Assembly: GCA_031276545.1 (NCBI GenBank)
Contig: JAISMW010000045.1
Coordinates: 1 to 8,386, forward strand
Length of the DNA stretch: 8,386 bases
Origin: Tannerellaceae bacterium
GTDB taxonomy: Bacteria > Bacteroidota > Bacteroidia > Bacteroidales > Tannerellaceae
Reading direction: 5' to 3'
The first letter of the stretch is position 1; each line of letters starts with the position of its first letter. Both the position numbers and the translations under genes were made by a program. The notes under the pieces were generated by a model that worked only from the letters and a program-made list of their open reading frames with translations, did no database searches and was not told where the DNA came from. Positions 1-7,249 of the stretch are shown one piece after another.

Positions 1-1
1 C

Positions 2-310
2 AAAGAAGACGAACTGAAAGACCTCAAAACGGAACTGGCCGCTCTGAACCGCAAAATCGAACTGTCGCTAAAACCGCTTGACAGTGGCGAGGATAAAGAA
101 GAAGAAGAAAAAGCCATTCAGGAGATACAGGCTCTATTCACAGGCAAAAAACTTCCGGGCAATATTACGGACAGACACGGTAATGATACCGCCACGCAAT
201 CTTTTCCGGTACCGGAACGGTTGAAAGAATACAAAGAGGCAATGGGCGACAGGCTTGTTACCGGCAGTGTTCCAAAGCATGAAAATCAATCGAAAGGGTT
301 CAGGTTATGA
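2..310 (+). CDS. C-terminal fragment of a large charged protein, probably from a conjugative element (partial at left edge)
   Basis: Reading from base 2, 102 codons stay open until TGA at 308-310, and no start is visible, so the gene begins outside the window. The fragment starts with a lysine/glutamate-rich helix of coiled-coil character (KEDELKDLKTELAALNRKIE), then an acidic run (GEDKEEEEK), then a low-complexity polar tail ending QSKGFRL. This resembles, from memory, the C-terminal tails of the very large helicase/adenine-methylase-like proteins carried by Bacteroides conjugative elements. That is inference: no catalytic motif lies in the visible part. It is followed by a long gene-poor spacer, which fits the edge of an integrated element. 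Coding status is fairly sure from the open frame and ordered composition; the function is not. Confidence 0.6.
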   Translation, partial: KEDELKDLKTELAALNRKIELSLKPLDSGEDKEEEEKAIQEIQALFTGKKLPGNITDRHGNDTATQSFPVPERLKEYKEAMGDRLVTGSVPKHENQSKGFRL

Positions 311-641
311 CTGTAACATAGTATCCAAAGTAAATCGTTATCCAAAGTTTATTGTCTGTATGTATTGTATATCAACAATATATTTATTCTATCCTAAATA
401 TGGCTTTGAGTAACGGCAGTCTACAGATTACCTGACAAGACTTTTCAACCATGTTTTCAACTGTGCATCTTTTTCCCCATGAGTCTTTAGGTGTGAATCT
501 CTTGTTACGCAAGTTCATAATACTTGATTGCTATGATCCGAGCGACTTGGTTCACTTTCGCGGGGCGAATCGGCGAATCGGGATTTCAAAAGATCTTTGC
601 TGACAGTGAATAACCGTATTTGACAAACGGAGTAAAAGGAT
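311..641. other. Gene-free AT-rich spacer with short repeats
   Basis: No convincing ORF lies here. Visible small structures are a 10-bp direct repeat TATCCAAAGT at 322-331 and 339-348, a short inverted repeat TATTGT/ACAATA at 363-368 and 375-380, and an exact 8-bp tandem GCGAATCG at 565-572 and 573-580. GATCTTTG at 592-599 is one base off the Bacteroidales -7 box (TAnnTTTG) but has no clear TTTG partner upstream. The stretch ends at the strong hairpin terminator that starts at 642. Confidence 0.5.
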
Positions 642-687
642 AGAGAGAGGCTGCTTCCCCAACGGGAGGGCAGCCTCTCTCTGTTTT
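642..687 (+). terminator. Strong rho-independent terminator, possibly bidirectional
   Basis: AGAGAGAGGCTGC (642-654) is the exact reverse complement of GCAGCCTCTCTCT (670-682), giving a 13-bp perfect stem. The 15-nt loop can add C658-C660 pairing with G664-G666. A TTTT run follows at 684-687. On the other strand the stem is followed by TTTT (the AAAA at 634-637), so it could also stop leftward transcription out of the repeat island. It lies about 330 bp past the partial gene, so it may end that transcript's long 3' tail or a small RNA starting nearer. Confidence 0.85.
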
Positions 688-811
688 GTCACTGTTCCCC
701 GCCATCCCCTGCCGTTCGTTCCCCGTCCGGCAGGAGGTTGCCGCGGAGCGAAAGGGGGTGGTACGGAAGCGCTGGGGATTGCCTGCATACGGGAAGCGGG
801 TGTTTCGGAAG

Positions 812-853
812 GCTCGTCTTACGCTCCGGGAGCGAGTCTTTACGTTCCGGAGG
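812..853. repeat. GC-rich 21-bp tandem pair
   Basis: Two adjacent 21-bp units, 812-832 and 833-853, align along their length with the shared pattern GnnnGTCTT-ACG-TCCGG and scattered substitutions. On the minus strand they read as heptapeptides PPERKDS and LPERKTS, followed by shorter related pieces such as LPKHP and LPVCRQS. The period matches the AT-rich array about 100 bp downstream, although the sequence is unrelated. The frame has no credible start or ribosome site, so it is recorded as a repeat, not a gene. Confidence 0.6.
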
Positions 854-942
854 GGACGGGAGGTACCCGCCGACGCATCCCGATTCCCCCCTCATTCATT
901 CTGGTTCTCCGCGCCCCGATTGCGTTTGTCCGCCTTCCGGTA

Positions 943-1212
943 ATGATTGTAAATGTAGTAATAAGTAATGCAAATACTTTAATAAGTAATGCAAATATTA
1001 GAATAATGATTGCAAATACTTCAATAAGTAATGCAAATATTGGAAGAATGATTGCAAATACTCCAATAAGTAATGCAAATATTGGAATAATGATTGCAAA
1101 TACTGCAATAAGTAATGCAAATATTGGAATAATGATTGCAAATATTGGAAGAAGGAACGCAAATATTGGAAGAAGGAACGCAAATATTCTAAGAAGTAAT
1201 GCAAATATACAG
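943..1212. repeat. 21-bp tandem repeat array, 12 units plus one decayed unit
   Basis: Units start at 961, 982, 1003, 1024, 1045, 1066, 1087, 1108, 1129, 1150, 1171 and 1192, each exactly 21 bp with no indels. A decayed unit (18 bp visible, GTAAAT core) occupies 943-960. Every full unit contains GCAAAT. Units 3-8 alternate between an AGTAATGCAAATATTGGA form and an ATGATTGCAAATACTnCA form, giving a 42-bp higher-order period. Units 10 and 11 carry AGGAACGCAAATATT. The period equals two turns of B-DNA, so every core faces the same side of the helix; it is also in the size range of plasmid iterons. No replication initiator or partition gene is visible nearby. Confidence 0.95.
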
Positions 1213-1515
1213 GCAATATACCTACATGAAGCCTCCGCGGATCTACGCCGACGGAAGGTTTTTACCTCCCAACGACCGGCGGGGACTCCGGATGCAAGGG
1301 CAGTCAATCGGGACAAGAAGGCGGCGACCGGAGCGGCAGGGGCGGGGACAACTATTCGGAAGGGGGTTAACCGGAAACGACCGGCGGGGACTCCGCTCGC
1401 AAAAGGGGGCGAACGAGACAGGAAAGCGGCGAACAGAGCGTCTGAGGCGGGCGCCTCAGACCGGAGAATGAGGGAATGTTTATCAGCGAACCGTAAATCC
1501 ATGCCGTTTACTTAA
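943..1515 (+). CDS. Doubtful ORF of heptapeptide repeats with a basic tail
   Basis: This is a 190-codon open frame spanning the 21-bp array. Residues 7-90 are twelve heptads of pattern xxxAN(I/T)x (for example ISNANIG alternating with IMIANTP), followed by a basic arginine/lysine/alanine-rich tail. The tail contains a diverged 35-residue duplication, each copy beginning RPAGTP. Evidence against a real gene: there is no ribosome site or promoter box before the ATG at 943; the GCAAAT core is invariant at the nucleotide level, with almost no synonymous change; and the minus strand is open over the same bases in two frames (840-1502 and 998-1216). A 21-bp period keeps several frames open automatically. 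It has no signal peptide and I recognise no family. It is listed because an array of exact heptads without stops could encode a repetitive peptide. Confidence 0.25.
   Translation: MIVNVVISNANTLISNANIRIMIANTSISNANIGRMIANTPISNANIGIMIANTAISNANIGIMIANIGRRNANIGRRNANILRSNANIQAIYLHEASADLRRRKVFTSQRPAGTPDARAVNRDKKAATGAAGAGTTIRKGVNRKRPAGTPLAKGGERDRKAANRASEAGASDRRMRECLSANRKSMPFT
1271..1480. repeat. Diverged 105-bp direct duplication anchored by an exact 20-bp repeat
   Basis: AACGACCGGCGGGGACTCCG occurs exactly at 1271-1290 and 1376-1395, 105 bp apart, which is 35 codons and five times 21. In the frame of the ORF starting at 943 the two copies align beyond the core: RPAGTPDARAVNRDKKAATG against RPAGTPLAKGGERDRKAANR. 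The second copy runs to roughly 1480, where the boundary is soft. Composition is strongly GC- and purine-rich, in contrast with the adjoining AT-rich array. Confidence 0.75.
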
Positions 1516-1900
1516 GCAACAACTATGAGCGTTAATGAGCGCCGCTAATGAGCGGAGCAACGTTCCTTAGCGTTGCGGAACGACGTTCACTACCGGATTA
1601 TCCTCCGTACGCCGCAGGGCGTTTCCTTTCGGGAACCATGTACCGACGCAGGACAGGAACAGAGGCGGGTGGACAAGTTTGGACAAATATTTTGCCTGGA
1701 AATCCAAAATTTATTTTCGCGCTCTAAAATATGCTTGGAAGGAACTGGAGGCTATCAAGTATTATGAATTGGAGAGCTGTTGCACATATTAATACGCTTC
1801 GCACGTATCAAAAGAATCACCGTTCGGATAATTCGCTATTCACTAACTGCTGTTCACGAACCACTGTTCCCCGTTCGTTATTCACTGTTCACGAATAAGT
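1516..1900. other. Gene-free spacer with hairpins and short repeats upstream of pdxS
   Basis: No credible gene was found. GCAACG (1557-1562) pairs with CGTTGC (1571-1576), and the overlapping CGTTCC (1561-1566) pairs with GGAACG (1577-1582); these are mutually exclusive hairpins. TAATGAGCG is repeated at about 1532 and 1546. TATTCACT is repeated at 1837-1844 and 1879-1886, each followed by GTTCACGAA (1852-1860 and 1887-1895). A 44-codon frame at 1764-1898 is made largely of these repeats and is not believed. CACTGTTCCCCG at 1862-1873 also occurs at 690-701. Confidence 0.5.
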
Positions 1901-1931
1901 TTTGCGCATCAGATTATTCTCAGTAATTTTG
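1901..1931 (+). promoter_or_regulatory. Bacteroidales-type promoter of the pdxS operon
   Basis: TTTG at 1901-1904 is followed after exactly 19 bases by TAATTTTG at 1924-1931, a full match to the Bacteroidales housekeeping pattern TTTG-N19-TAnnTTTG. Transcription should start about 5-9 bases past 1931, giving a short AT-rich leader of about 30 nt before the pdxS ATG at 1967. No riboswitch or attenuator fits into so short a leader. Confidence 0.85.
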
Positions 1932-1966
1932 CGCAGCAAACTCAAAAACACATAAAAATTATACGT

Positions 1967-2863
1967 ATGGCAGAAATTAAAATAGAAACCGGCACATTCG
2001 CGGTAAAAAAAGGCCTTGCCGAAATGCTTAAGGGCGGAGTGATTATGGACGTCGTCAATCCGGAACAGGCACGAATCGCCGAAGAAGCCGGCGCCGTCGC
2101 CGTGATGGCCCTGGAGCGCGTCCCTTCGGATATCCGCGCGCAGGGCGGCGTGGCACGCATGTCGGATCCCGAAATGATCATCGGGATCCAGCAAGCCGTA
2201 TCCATCCCCGTTATGGCCAAAGCCCGCATCGGGCATATCGTCGAGGCGCGCGTCCTGGAAGCGCTGGAGATAGACTTTATAGACGAAAGCGAAGTGTTGA
2301 CGCCTGCCGACGACGCCTATCATATCCTGAAGAGCGATTTTAAAGTGCCCTTTGTCTGCGGCGCACGCAACCTGGGCGAAGCGCTTCGCCGCATCGGTGA
2401 GGGCGCAGCCATGATACGTACCAAAGGCGAAGCCGGCACCGGCGACGTGGTAGAGGCCGTTCGCCACATTCGGCAGGTAAACCGGGACATACAGCGCGTT
2501 GTGAGCGCTTCCTCCATGGAACTGATGACGGTGGCCAAAGAGTTTGGAGCGCCTTACGAGCTGATTGTGCAGGTGAAGGAGCTGGGAAGGCTGCCTGTGG
2601 TAAATTTCGCAGCCGGCGGCGTGGCTACTCCGGCCGATGCCGCCCTGATGATGGAACTGGGCTGCGATGGCGTGTTCGTAGGTTCGGGCATCTTCAAATC
2701 GGACAATCCCGCCAAACGCGCCAAAGCCATCGTGGAAGCGGTAGCCCACTACAAAGACGCATTCCTCATAGCCGAGGTGTCCAAAGGCCTGGGCGAAGCC
2801 ATGCGCGGCCAAAGCGTGGCCCGGATGGAAGACAGCGAAAAGATCGCCGGCCGCGGATGGTGA
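1967..2863 (+). CDS. pdxS: Pyridoxal 5'-phosphate synthase, synthase subunit PdxS
   Basis: This is the synthase subunit of the ribose 5-phosphate-dependent PLP pathway. It condenses ribose 5-phosphate, glyceraldehyde 3-phosphate and ammonia supplied by PdxT into PLP, in a cytosolic complex that in characterised members is a 12+12 assembly. At 298 residues it has the usual family length and is a single (beta/alpha)8 barrel. Visible active-site residues are Asp28 in IMDVV, Lys85 in VMAKARIGH (forms the Schiff base with ribose 5-phosphate) and Lys153 in [10 protein letters not shown] (second Schiff-base lysine). The phosphate-binding segments [20 protein letters not shown] and [10 protein letters not shown] (residues about 213-244) are intact. 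The start at 1967 gives the canonical N-terminus with little extension and lies about 30 nt from the predicted transcription start. It is the first gene of the block pdxS-pdxT-valS. Confidence 0.97.
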   Translation: MAEIKIETGTFAVKKGLAEMLKGGVIMDVVNPEQARIAEEAGAVAVMALERVPSDIRAQGGVARMSDPEMIIGIQQAVSIPVMAKARIGHIVEARVLEALEIDFIDESEVLTPADDAYHILKSDFKVPFVCGARNLGEALRRIGEGAAMIRTKGEAGTGDVVEAVRHIRQVNRDIQRVVSASSMELMTVAKEFGAPYELIVQVKELGRLPVVNFAAGGVATPADAALMMELGCDGVFVGSGIFKSDNPAKRAKAIVEAVAHYKDAFLIAEVSKGLGEAMRGQSVARMEDSEKIAGRGW

Positions 2864-2874
2864 AGGGGAAGGGG

Positions 2875-3447
2875 ATGAAAATCGGAATCCTGGCCCTGCA
2901 GGGAGCCGTCAGGGAGCATCGCAACCTTTTGCACCGCCTGGGGGTAGAAACGGTCGACGTGCTGGATCCCCAGGACTTGAACGGGATAAGTGGCCTGATC
3001 CTGCCCGGGGGAGAGAGCACCGCGATAGGCAAACTCCTGGTGCGCTACGGCCTGCTGGAACCCATAGCCGAGGCCGGGCGCAAAGGCTTGCCTGTTTTCG
3101 GCACCTGCACGGGGCTGATACTCCTCTCAAAACATATCAATCGTAGCGACCAGTACCGTTTGGGCCTGATGGACACGTATGTGGAGCGGAATGCTTTCGG
3201 GCGCCAGTTGGATAGTTTTGAAGCGGATATGCCGATTCCCGTATTGGGCGACAAACCTTTTCACACGGTCTTTATCCGCGCCCCCTATATAGAAAAGGCG
3301 GGCGAAGGCGTCGAGGTGTTGCTCCGCTACCGGGGAAAGATTCTTTTCGCCCGGCAAAACAGCCTGCTGGCCGCCGCTTTTCATCCCGAACTGACGGACG
3401 ATACCCGCGTTCACGAATATTTTTTGCGACTCATCAATCAAGATTAA
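2875..3447 (+). CDS. pdxT: Pyridoxal 5'-phosphate synthase, glutaminase subunit PdxT
   Basis: This is a class I (triad) glutamine amidotransferase that hydrolyses glutamine and channels ammonia into PdxS. From the ATG at 2875 it is 190 residues, the family's usual size. Key parts are the N-terminal [15 protein letters not shown]; the PGGEST loop at 44-49; the nucleophile Cys78 in [10 protein letters not shown]; the substrate-binding segment [15 protein letters not shown] (104-118); FIRAP at 133-137; and His170 and Glu172 in AFHPEL completing the triad. An in-frame ATG at 2857 would add six residues and overlap the pdxS stop, but [10 protein letters not shown] is the conserved start and the purine-rich AAGGGGAAGGGG just before 2875 is a good ribosome site. 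The gap from the pdxS stop is 11 bp, so the two subunits are very probably translated from one message. Confidence 0.97.
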   Translation: MKIGILALQGAVREHRNLLHRLGVETVDVLDPQDLNGISGLILPGGESTAIGKLLVRYGLLEPIAEAGRKGLPVFGTCTGLILLSKHINRSDQYRLGLMDTYVERNAFGRQLDSFEADMPIPVLGDKPFHTVFIRAPYIEKAGEGVEVLLRYRGKILFARQNSLLAAAFHPELTDDTRVHEYFLRLINQD

Positions 3448-3461
3448 ACAGAAACATGTGT

Positions 3462-6110
3462 ATGGAAATTGCAAGCAAGTATAACCCCGCGGAAGTGGAG
3501 GACAAATGGTATCGTTACTGGCTGGACAAAGGCCTCTTCAAATCGACGCCCGACGGACGGGAGCCTTTTACGGTAGTGATCCCCCCTCCGAACGTAACCG
3601 GCGTACTCCACATGGGACATATGCTCAACAATACGATTCAGGATATCCTCGTGCGCCGCGCTCGCATGCAAGGGAAAAATGCCTGTTGGGTACCGGGTAC
3701 CGACCACGCCTCCATCGCTACGGAAGCTAAGGTGGTGGCCAAGCTGGCCGCCGAAGGAATCGCCAAAGACGACCTCACGCGCGAAGACTTCCTTGCCCAT
3801 GCCTGGGAATGGACGCATAAACATGGCGGTATCATCCTGGAACAGTTGAAAAAGCTCGGCGCCTCCTGCGACTGGGACCGTACCTGCTTCACGATGGACG
3901 AGCCGCGCTCGCGAAGCGTCATCAAAGTGTTCGCAGATTTATACAACAAAGGGCTTATCTATCGCGGTATCCGCATGGTGAACTGGGATCCCGCCGCCCG
4001 AACGGCCATCTCCGACGAGGAGGTGATCCACAGGGAGGAGCACGGCAAACTGTATTATATAAGGTATAAAGTCGAAGAAGAACCAAGATATAACGCCGAA
4101 GGGGAGGCCGAAGGGAATTACATCGTAGTGGCAACCACACGTCCGGAGACCATCTTCGGCGACGTGGCGGTATGCATCCATCCCAACGACCCGAAAACGA
4201 CCCATGTAAAAGGAAAGAAAGTCGTCGTGCCGATCGTGAACCGCGTCGTGCCGGTTATCGAAGACGAATACGTGGACATGGAATTTGGTACGGGTTTCCT
4301 GAAAGTAACGCCGGCGCACGACGTGAACGACTATATGCTGGGCGAAAAACACGGGCTGGAAGCCATCGACGTTTTCAACGACGACGGGACGCTCAACGCC
4401 CACGGCCTGCACTATGAAGGCATGGACCGCTTCGCCGTGCGCAAACAGATAGCGAAAGACCTCGAAGCGCTCGGACAGATGGAAAAAACCGAAGCCTATA
4501 CCAATAGCGTAGGCTATTCGGAACGAACGCATGTGCCCGTCGAACCCAAACTCTCCATGCAGTGGTTCCTGAAGATGGAACGCCTGGCCAAACCGGCGCT
4601 GGAAGCGGTGGAAAACGATACCGTGAGGTTCTATCCCGCGAAATTCAAGAATATGTACCGCCACTGGATGGAAAACGTAAAGGACTGGAACATCAGCCGC
4701 CAACTGTGGTGGGGGCATCGTATTCCCGCCTACTACCTGCCGGAAGGGGGATTCGTCGTGGCCGAAACAGCCGGCGAAGCCCTGCGGCTGGCCCGCGAGA
4801 AAACAGGGAACGAAGGCCTGCGACCGTCGGATTTGCGGCAGGACGGGGATTGTCTGGATACCTGGTTCTCCTCCTGGCTGTGGCCCATTTCCGTTTTCGA
4901 CGGAATCAACGAGCCGGGCAATGCTGATATTTCCTATTACTATCCCACGAACGATTTGGTAACGGCGCCGGAAATTATCTTCTTCTGGGTGGCCCGCATG
5001 ATTATATCGGGCTACGAATACCGGCAGGAAGCCTGCTTCAAGAACGTCTATTTTACCGGAATCGTGCGCGACAAGCAAGGACGCAAGATGTCGAAATCGC
5101 TGGGTAATTCGCCCGACCCCATCGGGTTAATAAATAAATACGGCGCCGACGGCGTGCGCATGGGCATGTTGCTCACTTCGCCCGCCGGCAACGACCTTCC
5201 TTTCGACGAGAACCTGTGCGAGCAGGGACGCAACTTCAACAACAAGATATGGAACGCCTTCCGCCTCGTAAAGGGATGGACGGCGGACGATTCGATACCC
5301 CAGCCCGAAGCCTCGGCCATCGCCGTAAAATGGTTCGCCGCCCGGCTAAACAGTACCGTGGCCGAAATGGACGATTTACACGGCAAATATCGCCTGAGCG
5401 AGGCCCTCATGTCGGCCTACAAACTGTTCTGGGATGAGTTTTCGGCCTGGTATCTCGAAATCGTCAAGCCGGGATACGGACAGCCGGTCGACCGGGCTAC
5501 GTATCAGGCCACGCTCGGATTCTTCGATTCGCTGCTCCGCCTGTTGCATCCCTTTATGCCGTTCATTACGGAAGAGCTGTGGCAGGCCCTGGAGACACGC
5601 AAGGATGGCGAAAGCATCATGACAGCCCGGATGCCGCAACCCGCATCGGTAGAAGCATCTTACCTGAAAGCGTTTGAAACCGTGAAGGAAATCATCGGCG
5701 GCATACGCGCGATCCGCCTCCAAAAGAATATTCCCGCCAAAGAACCGCTCAACCTGCTCGTAGCCGGCGAGCACGACGGCGCGTTCAACCCGGTGATAGA
5801 AAAGGCAGGAATCGTCACCCTCAACCCTTCCGTGGAAGAAACCGCCTCCAGAAGCTCTTTCCTCGTAGGCACTACGGAATACACCATCCTACTGATTCAT
5901 AAAATCAACGTGGAAGAAGAGCTGGCCAAACTGAACGAAGAACTCGTCTATCAGCAAGGATTCCTCCGCCTGGTGATGAAAAAGCTGGCCAATGCGAACT
6001 TCACAGGCAAAGCGCCGGCCAACGTCATCGACGCGGAGCGCAAAAAACAGGCCGACGCGGAAAGCAAGATAAAGAGCCTGGAAGAAGCTATCAAGGCATT
6101 AAAAGCATAA
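3462..6110 (+). CDS. valS: Valyl-tRNA synthetase
   Basis: This cytosolic class I aminoacyl-tRNA synthetase attaches valine to tRNA-Val and edits mischarged threonine. From 3462 it has 882 residues, normal for bacterial ValS. The Rossmann catalytic core carries [14 protein letters not shown], with the HIGH-type signature HMGH at residues 50-53, and KMSKS at 542-546. The CP1 editing domain lies between them, with [10 protein letters not shown] at about 225-234 and [12 protein letters not shown] at about 276-287. An anticodon-binding helical domain follows, including [13 protein letters not shown]. The C-terminal 65 or so residues form the ValS coiled-coil arm ([16 protein letters not shown]...[14 protein letters not shown]). 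A start at 3456 (adding MC) is possible, but [10 protein letters not shown] is the usual Bacteroidales N-terminus as I recall it. It begins 14 bp after pdxT with no promoter between, so it probably belongs to the same operon. Confidence 0.97.
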   Translation: MEIASKYNPAEVEDKWYRYWLDKGLFKSTPDGREPFTVVIPPPNVTGVLHMGHMLNNTIQDILVRRARMQGKNACWVPGTDHASIATEAKVVAKLAAEGIAKDDLTREDFLAHAWEWTHKHGGIILEQLKKLGASCDWDRTCFTMDEPRSRSVIKVFADLYNKGLIYRGIRMVNWDPAARTAISDEEVIHREEHGKLYYIRYKVEEEPRYNAEGEAEGNYIVVATTRPETIFGDVAVCIHPNDPKTTHVKGKKVVVPIVNRVVPVIEDEYVDMEFGTGFLKVTPAHDVNDYMLGEKHGLEAIDVFNDDGTLNAHGLHYEGMDRFAVRKQIAKDLEALGQMEKTEAYTNSVGYSERTHVPVEPKLSMQWFLKMERLAKPALEAVENDTVRFYPAKFKNMYRHWMENVKDWNISRQLWWGHRIPAYYLPEGGFVVAETAGEALRLAREKTGNEGLRPSDLRQDGDCLDTWFSSWLWPISVFDGINEPGNADISYYYPTNDLVTAPEIIFFWVARMIISGYEYRQEACFKNVYFTGIVRDKQGRKMSKSLGNSPDPIGLINKYGADGVRMGMLLTSPAGNDLPFDENLCEQGRNFNNKIWNAFRLVKGWTADDSIPQPEASAIAVKWFAARLNSTVAEMDDLHGKYRLSEALMSAYKLFWDEFSAWYLEIVKPGYGQPVDRATYQATLGFFDSLLRLLHPFMPFITEELWQALETRKDGESIMTARMPQPASVEASYLKAFETVKEIIGGIRAIRLQKNIPAKEPLNLLVAGEHDGAFNPVIEKAGIVTLNPSVEETASRSSFLVGTTEYTILLIHKINVEEELAKLNEELVYQQGFLRLVMKKLANANFTGKAPANVIDAERKKQADAESKIKSLEEAIKALKA

Positions 6111-6148
6111 TCCCCCCTGTATTATAGCGCACTTATTGAATCATTCGT

Positions 6149-7183
6149 ATGAAAGGAACGTTCTGCCTGCTCATTATTTGTCTGCTTACAGCCTGTAGCT
6201 CCATTCGCTATATGGAGATTGAGACCTATAATCCGTCGGAGATTACGTACCCCGAACATATTCGCAAAATACTGATTGTAAATAATGCCCTTCCGCAGCC
6301 TTCCGACGCCGGATACAGGTTTGATCTCCTGGGTGTACCCCAGCAAAACAGCAAAGCCGAAACCGACAGCGCTCTGTTCGACGCTTGCCGTGCATTGGGA
6401 ACCTCCATCGCCGAAGCCGACTTTTTCGACGATGTGTTCTTCTTTCACGAAGGAACGCGCAGGGACTCCTCTTTTGTAGAAGCCGTAAAGCTGACGCCGG
6501 AAGAAGTAAAATCCCTCTGCGAAGAAACCGGAGCCGATGCCGTCATCTCGCTCGACCGCCTGCTGTTCGACACCAAAAAAGAAGTGACGAACTTGGGAGA
6601 AGGTTATGTAACAGGCAGCATGTATATTGACATTACGGGAGTGTTCAGAGGCTATTTGCCCGGCAGGAACGGCCCCTCCATCACCGTTGAGGTATCGGAC
6701 AGTATTTCTTTCTTTGAAGAAGCTTATAATATAGAAATGCTGGCGACCCAACTTCCGGCAACCGAGCATGCGTTACGGATAGCCGGCGACTATATCGGCA
6801 AAAAAGTATATCCGGCCTTTGTTCCCCACTGGAAGACGGAACTTCGCTGGTATTTTACCGCCTCGGGGGCACGCTGGAAAGAAGCCACGGCCTATGTGGC
6901 CGGTGAAAAATGGACGAATGCCGCCGAGCGATGGCAATATATTTACAATAGTTCGTCGCGATGGGCAGGCAAAGCTTTGTCGGCCTCCAATCTGGCGCTC
7001 GCCTCAGAAATTGCCGGAGATCTGGAAAAGGCGCTTGAATGGGCAAAAGTAGCCCACAACCTATTTGAAGAGAACAGAGGGAACGACCACCGGCATACCC
7101 GGATGCAACAATTATATATAGAGACATTGGAGAAGCGGATTCTGGACGACAAGAAACTAAATTTGCAATTTGGAGAAGAATAG
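6149..7183 (+). CDS. Outer-membrane-type lipoprotein, DUF6340-like
   Basis: The product has 344 residues and starts with a short lipoprotein signal peptide, MKGTFCLLIICLLTAC, with Cys16 as the lipidation site in an LTAC lipobox. The next residues, SSIRYMEIE, contain neither an Asp at +2 nor a clear acidic surface-export tag, suggesting an outer-membrane lipoprotein facing the periplasm. The N-terminal two thirds (about 20-215) contains YNPSEITYPEHIRKILIVNN and a GADAVISLDRLLF segment, resembling the Bacteroidota family I know as DUF6340; this assignment is from memory. The C-terminal part (about 240-325) is helical with TPR-like repeats (WTNAAERWQYIYNSSS, NLALASEIAGDLEKALEWAK). The molecular function is unknown. 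It starts 38 bp after valS with no recognisable promoter between, so read-through from the pdxS operon is plausible; the next promoter lies after it. Confidence 0.85.
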   Translation: MKGTFCLLIICLLTACSSIRYMEIETYNPSEITYPEHIRKILIVNNALPQPSDAGYRFDLLGVPQQNSKAETDSALFDACRALGTSIAEADFFDDVFFFHEGTRRDSSFVEAVKLTPEEVKSLCEETGADAVISLDRLLFDTKKEVTNLGEGYVTGSMYIDITGVFRGYLPGRNGPSITVEVSDSISFFEEAYNIEMLATQLPATEHALRIAGDYIGKKVYPAFVPHWKTELRWYFTASGARWKEATAYVAGEKWTNAAERWQYIYNSSSRWAGKALSASNLALASEIAGDLEKALEWAKVAHNLFEENRGNDHRHTRMQQLYIETLEKRILDDKKLNLQFGEE

Positions 7184-7207
7184 TATCGCAGTTCGATAAA
7201 TTATTTA

Positions 7208-7215
7208 TACTTTTG
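7208..7215 (+). promoter_or_regulatory. Bacteroidales -7 promoter box for the 7250 gene and tRNA-Thr
   Basis: TACTTTTG at 7208-7215 matches TAnnTTTG and is followed by CGGGG, a common context in this order. No exact TTTG lies about 19-21 bases upstream, so the -33 element is weak. The predicted start near 7221 leaves a leader of about 30 nt before the ATG at 7250. No promoter box was seen between this gene and the tRNA, so it probably serves both. Confidence 0.7.
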
Positions 7216-7249
7216 CGGGGTCTTTTAAAGAAAAGAAGATAAAACCAAC

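Noticed and set aside
552..968. Several short overlapping frames on both strands around the terminator
   Set aside because: They overlap the 13-bp terminator stem or the GC-rich repeats and show no protein-like features.
943..1212. CRISPR array
   Set aside because: The units are contiguous with no unique spacers, and no cas gene is present.
943..1212. Pentapeptide-repeat protein or diversity-generating retroelement template
   Set aside because: The period is seven residues, not five, and there is no reverse transcriptase or adenine-directed variation pattern.
840..1502. Minus-strand 220-codon ORF as a called gene
   Set aside because: It has no ribosome site or promoter, and the period of 21 keeps the frame open without selection. 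Kept only as a finding.
1573..1767. 64-codon plus-strand ORF
   Set aside because: No ribosome site, mixed composition, no recognisable family; it overlaps the hairpins at 1557-1582.
1764..1898. 44-codon plus-strand frame
   Set aside because: It is largely made of the TATTCACT/GTTCAC repeats and runs up to the pdxS promoter; it looks like translated spacer.
1889..2812. Long minus-strand open frame opposite pdxS
   Set aside because: It is the antisense shadow of a clearly conserved gene; its residues have no family character.
3939..5078. Minus-strand frame of 379 codons inside valS
   Set aside because: It is antisense to the conserved ValS core including the editing domain; a shadow caused by codon bias.
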